This document shows positions 58,371 to 64,000 of a stretch of DNA of 64,000 nucleotides, one piece after another. Position 1 is the stretch's first letter. Each line of letters begins with the position of its first letter. A program made the position numbers and the translations under genes. This DNA is from DATARR01 sp044868005. Lineage in GTDB: Bacteria; Acidobacteriota; Thermoanaerobaculia; Multivoradales; UBA5704. The notes below the pieces were generated by a model, which searched no databases, was not told the DNA's origin, and saw nothing but the letters and a program-made list of their open reading frames with translations. The DNA is taken from contig JBIOVX010000215.1 of assembly GCA_044868005.1 (NCBI GenBank), positions 1-64,000 of the forward strand, read 5' to 3'.

Positions 58371-60080
58371 ATGCGCCGACTGATCGCCTGGCTGCCCGTG
58401 CTCTGTCTGCTGTTCGCCTATCCCGGTGACACCCGCGCCGAGGAGGCGAAGACGTACGACCTCATCCTGCGGGGCGGCACGATCTACGACGGCTCGGGCG
58501 GCAAGCCGTTCGTGGGCGATGTGGCCATCAACGGTGATCGCATCGCCGCCGTCGGCTCTCTGGGCAGCGCCAAGGGCAAGGCGGAGATCGGCGTCAAGGG
58601 CCTCGCCGTTTCGCCGGGCTTCGTCAACATGCTGAGCTGGGCCACGGAGTCGCTGCTCGTGGATGGCCGCGCCCAGAGCGACATCCGCCAGGGCGTCACC
58701 CTGGAGGTCATGGGCGAGGGCGGCTCCATGGGCCCCCTCAACGAGACCATGAAGAAGGAGGCCGTCGAGCAGCAGGCGGACATCAAGTACGACGTCACCT
58801 GGACCACCCTCGGCGAGTATCTCGACCAGGTCGCGGCGCGCGGCATCGCGCCCAACGTCGCCTCGTTCGTCGGCGCCACGACGGTGCGCGTCCACGAGGT
58901 GGGCTACGCCAACCGGCCGCCCGCGCCCGAGGAGCTGGCGCGCATGCGCAAGCTCGTCGATCAGGCCATGGAAGAGGGAGCGCTGGGCGTGGGCTCCTCG
59001 CTCATCTACGCTCCCGCCTTCTACGCCGACACGGATGAGCTGGTGGCCCTCTGCGAGGAAGCCGCGAAGCACGGCGGCATGTACATCTCCCACATGCGCA
59101 GCGAAGGCAACCGCCTGCTCGAAGCGATCGACGAGTTGATCGAGATCTCCCGCCGCGCCAAGCTGCCGGCAGAGATCTACCACCTGAAGGCCGCCGGCAA
59201 GCAGAACTGGGGCAAGCTCGACGCCGCCATCAAGAAGATCGAGGAAGCCCGCGCCGCCGGCCTCCAGATCACCGCCGACATGTACACCTACACCGCGGGC
59301 GCCACGGGCCTCGATGCCTCCATGCCGCCCTGGGTGCAGGAAGGCGGCCTCGAAAGATGGATCGCCAACATGAAGGACCCGGCAACGCGCGCCAAGGTCA
59401 AGAAGGAGATGGAGACGCCGACCGACGCCTGGGAAAACTTCTTCGTCGCCGCCGGGCCGGAGAAAATCCTCCTCGTCGCCTTCAAGAACGACAAGCTGAA
59501 ACCGTTGACGGGCAAGACCCTCGCCGAGGTCGCCAAGATGCGCGGCACCTCGCCGGCCGAGACGGCGATGGACCTGGTGATCGAGGACGACAGCCGCGTG
59601 GGCACCGTCTACTTCCTGATGTCCGAGGACAACGTCCGCCGCCAGATCGCCCTGCCCTTCCTGAGCTTCGGCTCCGACGCCGAGGCTCCCGCCACGGAAG
59701 GCGTCTTCCTGAAGTCCAACCCGCATCCGCGGGCCTACGGCAATTTCGCCCGGCTGCTCGGCAAGTACGTGCGCGACGAGAAGGTGATCCCGCTGGAGGA
59801 GGCGATCCGCAAGCTGACCTCCCTGCCCAGCGGCAACCTCAAGATCCGCGACCGCGGGCTGCTCAAGGAAGGCTACTTCGCCGACCTCGCGATCTTCGAC
59901 GCCGCGAAGATCCAGGACCATTCTACCTTCGACAAGCCGCATCAATACGCGACGGGCATGCGGCACGTCTTCGTCAACGGCGTCCAGGTGCTCAAGGACG
60001 GCGAGCCCACAGGGGCGGCAGCCGGGCGGGTGGTGCGGGGGCCGGGGTGGACAGGGTGGAAGAAGGAGAAGACGCGATAG
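58371..60080 (+). CDS. exported N-acyl-D-amino-acid deacylase-like amidohydrolase
   Basis: A 569-aa amidohydrolase with a signal peptide (about 1-23). DLILRGGTIYDGSGG and the C-terminal LKEGYFADLAIFDAAKI form the flanking beta domain, and the TIM barrel lies between. HMRSEGNRLLEAIDE, AEIYHLKAAG and FGSDAEAP carry His/Asp ligands. The first-strand motif is PGFVNMLSWA rather than the usual PGFIDxHxH, so the HxH metal ligands are absent. The mononuclear D-aminoacylase site may still form from the later residues. GAGGAG precedes ATG 58371. Confidence 0.85.
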   Translation: MRRLIAWLPVLCLLFAYPGDTRAEEAKTYDLILRGGTIYDGSGGKPFVGDVAINGDRIAAVGSLGSAKGKAEIGVKGLAVSPGFVNMLSWATESLLVDGRAQSDIRQGVTLEVMGEGGSMGPLNETMKKEAVEQQADIKYDVTWTTLGEYLDQVAARGIAPNVASFVGATTVRVHEVGYANRPPAPEELARMRKLVDQAMEEGALGVGSSLIYAPAFYADTDELVALCEEAAKHGGMYISHMRSEGNRLLEAIDELIEISRRAKLPAEIYHLKAAGKQNWGKLDAAIKKIEEARAAGLQITADMYTYTAGATGLDASMPPWVQEGGLERWIANMKDPATRAKVKKEMETPTDAWENFFVAAGPEKILLVAFKNDKLKPLTGKTLAEVAKMRGTSPAETAMDLVIEDDSRVGTVYFLMSEDNVRRQIALPFLSFGSDAEAPATEGVFLKSNPHPRAYGNFARLLGKYVRDEKVIPLEEAIRKLTSLPSGNLKIRDRGLLKEGYFADLAIFDAAKIQDHSTFDKPHQYATGMRHVFVNGVQVLKDGEPTGAAAGRVVRGPGWTGWKKEKTR

Positions 60081-60113
60081 AATCGTTCTGATGTCAGTAT
60101 CAGGAGAACGGTG

Positions 60114-60677
60114 ATGGCCACCGCAACCGTCGAGAAGACTCGCCGCTGGACCCGGGAGGAATATGAGCGCCTCGTCGACCAGGGCTTCTTTGATCCTGAA
60201 GAGAGACTCGAGTTGGTGGATGGGGTCATCTTCGAGATGAGCCCACAGAACCGGCGTCACGCGTTGGGAGTTCTGAAGATCCACAGCGCCCTATCGCCGC
60301 TTTTTTCGGAGGGCTTCCATTTCCAGATCCAGATGCCCATGGCGCTAGGCCCCGATTCGGAACCGGAGCCAGATCTGGCGGTGATTCCCGGGAAACCCGA
60401 TGACTATCCCGAGGCTCATCCTTCCACAGCCGTTCTCGTCGTCGAGGTCGCAGACAGCTCCCTCCTCCGTGACCGCAACAAGGCGAGCCTCTACGCCCGC
60501 ATGGGGATTCCTGAATACTGGCTGGAAAATCTCGTGAATAGATGTCTTGAGGTCTACCGGGAGCCCAAGGATGGTGTCTATACGTCGCGGACTGTTCTTC
60601 GCGCCGGAGATAGCGTCTCCCCGCTGGTTCGTCCCGAAGCGATGATCCCTGTCAAGAGTCTGCTGCCTCGGAAATAG
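60114..60677 (+). CDS. Uma2-family (PD-(D/E)XK-like) protein
   Basis: A 187-aa protein of the Uma2/DUF820 family. RRWTREEYERLVDQGFFDPEERLELVDGVI is the typical N-terminus. PEPDLAVIPG and AVLVVEVADSSLLRDRNKASLYARMGIPEYWLENL contain the Asp, Glu and Lys of the nuclease-like core. The family is widespread in bacteria and its biological role is unclear. ATG 60114 is preferred over GTG 60111 because AGGAG lies 7 bases before it. Confidence 0.85.
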   Translation: MATATVEKTRRWTREEYERLVDQGFFDPEERLELVDGVIFEMSPQNRRHALGVLKIHSALSPLFSEGFHFQIQMPMALGPDSEPEPDLAVIPGKPDDYPEAHPSTAVLVVEVADSSLLRDRNKASLYARMGIPEYWLENLVNRCLEVYREPKDGVYTSRTVLRAGDSVSPLVRPEAMIPVKSLLPRK

Positions 60678-60830
60678 CCTGGGTGTGGTAGCCCGATCTC
60701 TTGCGGCTTGCCTCCTTCTTTCGTGAGACCCACGGGCCTACGGCGAGACCTCATGGCCACGGCGCGCATTGGGAGAACCCCGCGATCCGACCTCTTGATC
60801 CTGCTGCGTGCTGAAGGGGTAACGGCGCAG

Positions 60831-61292
60831 GATCTCGGACTCCTGTCGCCGGACCTCGTAGTCGCGTCGCCCAACCTCAGAGTCCCGTCACCCGACCTCG
60901 GAGTCGCATCACCCAACCTCGAGGCCGCGTCGCTCGACCTTGGAGTCCTGTCGCCCAACCTCGAAGTCCCGTCACCAGACCCGCGAGCTGCCTGTCGTGA
61001 CCTCTCGGTCTGGCGCGCGACCCGCAGGTCCGGCGGGCCGGATCCGGCGGTCGCGGTTCGTGACCTCCGGGTCCTGGCCGGCGACGAGCGGGGCACGGGG
61101 GGCGCACCGCAGGTCCGGCACCGTGACTCCGAGGTCGGGTGTCAGCCCGCGGAGGTCGCGTCAGGCAGCTCGCAGGTCCGGTGACGGGACTCTGAGGTCG
61201 GGTGACGGGACTCCGAGGTCGGACGACGGAACTCCAAGGTCGGACGACGGAACTCCAAGGTCGGACGACGCGATTTCTCGGTCACGGGACGG
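60831..61292. repeat. 21-bp minisatellite of 22 units whose core inverts midway
   Basis: Twenty-two 21-base units fit one unbroken grid from 60831 to 61292. In the left half the core reads GACCTCGGAGTC (for example at 60894). In the right half it reads GACTCCGAGGTC (61125, 61209), its exact reverse complement, on the same grid. Central units (about 60978-61103) are degraded. The plus frame gives heptads such as DLGVASP/NLEVPSP until a stop at 61182-61184, where the DNA repeat continues. The flanking 60678-60830 shows no gene I can support. Confidence 0.85.
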
Positions 61293-61319
61293 CCGTCGCT
61301 TGGCATCTGCGCTGTGGCC

Positions 61320-62537
61320 TCACCCCTCCTCCCACCGCCGAAACGCCAGCACCACGTTCAACCCGCCGAAGGCGAAGGAGTTGGAGAGCGCGTTGCGGAC
61401 CTCCGCCCGCCGCGCTTCGTTGGGCACCACGTCGAGATCGCACTCCGGGTCGGGCTCGTTGAAACCGATCGTCGGCGGCAGCAGGCCGTCGCGCAGCGCC
61501 AGCACCGTGGCCACGCATTCGATGGCGCCCGCGGCTCCCAAGGTGTGGCCGTGCATCGACTTGGTGGAGCTCACCGCCAGCCGGCCGGCGTGATCGCCGA
61601 AGACCTCTCGGACGGCGCGCGTCTCCATCGGATCGTTCGCCACGGTGCCGGTGCCGTGGGCGTTGATGTAGTCCACGTCCTCAGGTCTCAGGCCGGCGTC
61701 TTCGAGACAGGCGGTCAGGGCCCGTGCCGCGCCTTCGGCCAGCGGCAGGGTGATGTGGTGCGCGTCCGAGGACATGCCGCAGCCGGTGATCTCGGCGAGG
61801 ATGGGTGCTCCCCGCTCTTCGGCCCGCTTGAGCGTCTCCAGGACCAGCGCCGCGCCGCCTTCGCCGAGCACCAGGCCCTGGCGGTCCTTGGAGAACGGCC
61901 GGCAGACCTCCGGCGCTACCACGCGCAGCGCCTCCCAGGCCTTGAGGTTCGCCCAGGTGAACGGCGTCTCGCTGCCCCCTGCGATCGCCGCGTCGGCCAT
62001 ACCCTGGCGCACCATCCAGAAGGCCAGACCCACGGCGTGGGCTGAGGAGGAGCAGGCGGTGGAGACGGTGAAGCAGGGACCGCTGATCCCCAGCTCCATG
62101 GAGATATGGCTCGCGCCGGCGTTGGCCATGGCGCGCGGGATGGTGAGCGGCTCGATGCGCGGCCGCCCTTCATGGAAGAGGTCCCAGTAGGCCTTCTCCT
62201 CCGTCAACTGGCCGCCCAGGCAGGAGCCCGTCACCACGGCGGTGCGACCGCGCAGCCCGTCGTCCCATTCGATGCCGGAGGAGCGCACGGCCTCGCGCGT
62301 GGCGACGATCAGCAGTTGCGCGAAGCGGTCGAGGAGCTCGCAGCTCTTGCGGTCGAAAAGCTGGTCGGCTTCGAAGCCGCGCACCTGCGCGCCGGTCTTG
62401 AAGCGGAGCTGGGCGGTGTCGAACCCCTCGATCGGACCGACGCCGGAGCGGCCTCCGGTAAGCGCGCCCCAGAATTCGTCTACCGAGTGACCCAGCGCCG
62501 AGACGGCGCCGAGGCCCGTGACGACGACGCGCCGCAT
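61320..62537 (-). CDS. beta-ketoacyl-ACP synthase (FabF/KAS II-like)
   Basis: A 405-aa condensing enzyme. The catalytic Cys162 lies in VSTACSSSAHAVG, the first His in NAHGTGTVANDP and the second in SMHGHTLGAAG, completing the Cys-His-His set of elongating ketosynthases. The N-terminal RRVVVTGLGAVSALG is typical. It may serve ordinary fatty-acid or a specialised polyketide/lipid chain. Its ATG overlaps the stop of the upstream ACP gene by one base (TGATG), so the pair is co-translated. Confidence 0.9.
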   Translation of the reverse strand: MRRVVVTGLGAVSALGHSVDEFWGALTGGRSGVGPIEGFDTAQLRFKTGAQVRGFEADQLFDRKSCELLDRFAQLLIVATREAVRSSGIEWDDGLRGRTAVVTGSCLGGQLTEEKAYWDLFHEGRPRIEPLTIPRAMANAGASHISMELGISGPCFTVSTACSSSAHAVGLAFWMVRQGMADAAIAGGSETPFTWANLKAWEALRVVAPEVCRPFSKDRQGLVLGEGGAALVLETLKRAEERGAPILAEITGCGMSSDAHHITLPLAEGAARALTACLEDAGLRPEDVDYINAHGTGTVANDPMETRAVREVFGDHAGRLAVSSTKSMHGHTLGAAGAIECVATVLALRDGLLPPTIGFNEPDPECDLDVVPNEARRAEVRNALSNSFAFGGLNVVLAFRRWEEG

Positions 62538-62830
62538 CAGGCGGGAGCGCCTTCCACCAAGGGCCGCAGCTTCTCCACCGCCATGCGGATGCTCGTGATC
62601 TCCTGGGCGACGGCGTCCGGGATGCTGATCGAGAAGCTGTCCTCCAGCGCGAAGACGATGTTGATGCCATCGAGCGAGTCGAAGCCGAGCTCCTCGAACG
62701 TGGTGTCGAGCCCGATCGCCGAAGCGAGCCGGCCTCCCTTCTCGGCGATGATCGCGATCACCCGGCGGGCCAGGGGATCGAGATCGGAATTGGCAGTCGC
62801 GGTCTCTAGCATCGTGGTTTCTTCCCTCAT
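62537..62830 (-). CDS. acyl carrier protein
   Basis: A 97-aa carrier protein, slightly longer than classical ACP. The phosphopantetheine attachment Ser sits in ELGFDSLDGINIVFALED, followed by the acidic recognition helix and a short tail. Two starts are possible, ATG 62830 (AAGGAA upstream) and ATG 62812. I give the longer. It directly precedes and overlaps the ketosynthase gene, so it is the likely substrate carrier for that enzyme. Confidence 0.88.
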   Translation of the reverse strand: MREETTMLETATANSDLDPLARRVIAIIAEKGGRLASAIGLDTTFEELGFDSLDGINIVFALEDSFSISIPDAVAQEITSIRMAVEKLRPLVEGAPA

Positions 62831-62868
62831 ATCGGCCGTTCCTTGCAAGGTCGGCGCCTTGTTTCGCG

Positions 62869-64000
62869 CTACGGCCGTGCCGGCAGACCGCTCACCGTGC
62901 GCGCCGTGAGGCCCCTCTCCCCCTTCACCTCCACCTCGATCTTCCTCCACCCCTCCAACGACGCCGTCTCCTTGGGATAGAAACCCACAGTGTACTGGCT
63001 GCGCAGCTCCGAGAGGATCTGCCGGTAGACGCCGGTCAGGTCCTGCTGCGCCTGGATGAAGTAGACCTGCCCTCCCCCGGCCTCGGCGAGCTTCCTGAAC
63101 TTGACCGCGGAGGGCTCGCTGAGGAAGCCGCCGTCCTCGCCCCGCTCCGCCCGCGGATTGGCGACGATGAGGTAGATGGGGATGCCGCTCTCGCGGGCGG
63201 CGGCGAGGCAGCCCGAGAAGGAGAAGCGCTCCCCCTCGTCGATGCCGTCCGAGTAGACGACGAGCGCCTTGCGGCCGGAGATGCCGCGGAGCTGCGCCAA
63301 CGAGAAGCCGACCGCGTCCCACAGCGCGGTGCCGCCGTCCGCCGTGAGGGCGCGCAGCGCGAAGGTGACGGCGCCGAGATCGCGCGTCACCCCCTTGACC
63401 AGCCGCGGCTGGGTGTCGAAGTCGATGAGCATCGCGCGGTCGCGGCTGGTGAGGCCGTCGCCGAGCAGCGCGGCCACCGCCGTGCGCACGTCCGGCAGCT
63501 TGAGGAACATGCTCGCCGAGGAATCGATGGCGAGCGCCAGCGTCAACGGCAGCTCGCCGGCGTTCTCGAAGGCGGCGATCTCCTGCTCGCGGCCGTCCTG
63601 GCGCACCCGGAAGGCCTCCTTCGGCAGCCCGGGCACCGGCCGGCCGGAAGAGTCCGTCACCACCACGGCGAGCTCGATCAGCCGCACGTCGATGCGGTCC
63701 GCGATGTCCGACGCGTTCAAGGCTACGGCGTCCTCGGCCGTGGAGCCGTCGTCCAGGCGGGCGGCGACCCGCAGGTAGCCGACCGGCTGGCCGCGCGGCA
63801 CCGTCACCCGGTGGCGGAAAGGCGGCGTGTAGACGGTGCCCGCCAGCTCGTCGTTCCAGAAGAACTCGACGCGCTCGACGCGCTTGCCGGCGGGCGGGCG
63901 CACGTCCGCCTCCACCTCCACCGGACCGGCTCCCTTCCTTACCGCCGGCTCGACGATGCGCACCTGGAAGCCCTCGTCCGGATCGTTGATGCGCACCGCG
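62869..64000 (-). CDS. VWA-domain protein (VWFA-related), 5' end cut by window edge
   Basis: At least 375 aa are visible; the gene continues beyond the right edge, so the N-terminus and any signal peptide are not seen. A beta-sandwich (VEVEADVRPPAGKRVERVEFFWNDE, YTPPFRHRVTVPRG) precedes a von Willebrand A domain with LALAIDSSASM (MIDAS DxSxS), LTADGGTALWDAVGFSL and LVVYSDGIDEG. The 'VVVTDSSGRPVPGLPKEAFRVRQDGREQEI' style is characteristic of the VWFA-related family abundant in Acidobacteriota. The role is probably surface adhesion or protein interaction. Confidence 0.85.
   Translation of the reverse strand, partial: AVRINDPDEGFQVRIVEPAVRKGAGPVEVEADVRPPAGKRVERVEFFWNDELAGTVYTPPFRHRVTVPRGQPVGYLRVAARLDDGSTAEDAVALNASDIADRIDVRLIELAVVVTDSSGRPVPGLPKEAFRVRQDGREQEIAAFENAGELPLTLALAIDSSASMFLKLPDVRTAVAALLGDGLTSRDRAMLIDFDTQPRLVKGVTRDLGAVTFALRALTADGGTALWDAVGFSLAQLRGISGRKALVVYSDGIDEGERFSFSGCLAAARESGIPIYLIVANPRAERGEDGGFLSEPSAVKFRKLAEAGGGQVYFIQAQQDLTGVYRQILSELRSQYTVGFYPKETASLEGWRKIEVEVKGERGLTARTVSGLPARP

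Noticed and set aside
57411..60284. A 957-codon open frame on the minus strand
   Set aside because: It is antisense to the lipoprotein and amidohydrolase genes, which have recognisable domains. The composition (HLDQ/AxHV-rich) is typical of a reverse-strand shadow.
60708..61184. A 158-aa heptad-repeat protein (DLGVASP-type) read from the second array
   Set aside because: The start region lacks a ribosome-binding site, and the DNA repeat continues in phase beyond the stop codon. This suggests the array is not maintained as coding sequence. It is not excluded.
60831..61292. CRISPR array
   Set aside because: Units are 21 bp, contiguous and diverged, with no constant repeat separated by unique spacers, and no cas genes are nearby. 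The same reasoning applies to 38987-39440 and 2515-2769.
1..64000. tRNA, rRNA, riboswitch and origin features
   Set aside because: None was recognised on reading. Short structured RNAs cannot be excluded without a covariance-model search (for example tRNAscan or Rfam), where any significant hit would overturn this.

Overview
The window is high-GC bacterial chromosome with dense, mostly real genes on both strands and long antisense shadow ORFs. The best taxonomic guess is an Acidobacteriota lineage, perhaps Thermoanaerobaculia-like. The reasons are the VWFA-related surface protein at the right edge, the FG-GAP-like 'GDWDGDG' modules, the S9 peptidase and TolB-propeller secreted proteins, and the chemosensory operon architecture. 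This placement is inferred from protein style, not from a marker gene. I saw no rRNA, tRNA, CRISPR array, integrase or transposase.

Region 1 (about 1.07-18.1 kb) looks like a specialised-metabolism locus without a PKS or NRPS core. It holds a SelO/kinase-fold-like protein, a tetrapeptide-repeat mini-protein with its own strong promoter, a VOC protein coupled to an isopenicillin-N-synthase-like oxygenase, and a PhyH oxygenase. It also has a B12-binding radical SAM enzyme, a SnoaL-CmcI-like methyltransferase fusion, a sulfotransferase coupled to a medium-chain dehydrogenase, and a frameshifted WD40 protein. The remaining members are a GTP cyclohydrolase II with a dead RibB half, a second PhyH oxygenase carrying an N-terminal Nif11 (RiPP leader-type) domain, an epimerase, two methyltransferases and a DUF115/MptE-like protein. 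A Nif11 leader fused to a tailoring oxygenase, next to a GTP-opening enzyme, is the strongest candidate here for an undescribed system.

Region 2 (18.2-33.2 kb) is mixed signalling and metabolism. It contains a DinB-like secreted protein, an MscS channel with an FHA domain overlapping a membrane-anchored pseudokinase, a truncated NAD-binding gene and a GGDEF(degenerate)-EAL protein. After a nested inverted repeat come an aldo/keto reductase, an aminotransferase, an HSDL2-like SDR and a TMTC-like membrane protein in one tight operon. A secreted propeller-like protein, a secreted truncated haemoglobin, an S9 peptidase and a half-length asparaginase follow.

Region 3 (33.3-39.6 kb) is visibly less GC-rich accessory DNA. 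It carries small envelope or lipoprotein genes, a CsgG/FlgO-like protein and an orphan Phd-type antitoxin. A two-gene segment is bracketed by about 110-bp direct repeats that duplicate the divergent start region of a pseudouridine synthase and a metallophosphoesterase gene. A 21-bp minisatellite follows.

Region 4 (39.6-48.5 kb) is a complete chemosensory operon read on the minus strand: PBP-like, CheA, CheW, MCP, HEAT-repeat, CheR, CheB, CheY, mostly linked by 4-nt start/stop overlaps.

Region 5 (48.5-64 kb) encodes secreted and envelope functions: an esterase, a protease/TolB/outer-membrane-barrel fusion, a halogenase-like flavoprotein, ArfB, a sugar dehydrogenase with FG-GAP-like repeats, a lipoprotein, a D-aminoacylase-like amidohydrolase and a Uma2 protein. 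A second 21-bp minisatellite then flips orientation midway. The window ends in a ketosynthase/ACP pair and a VWA protein cut by the right edge.
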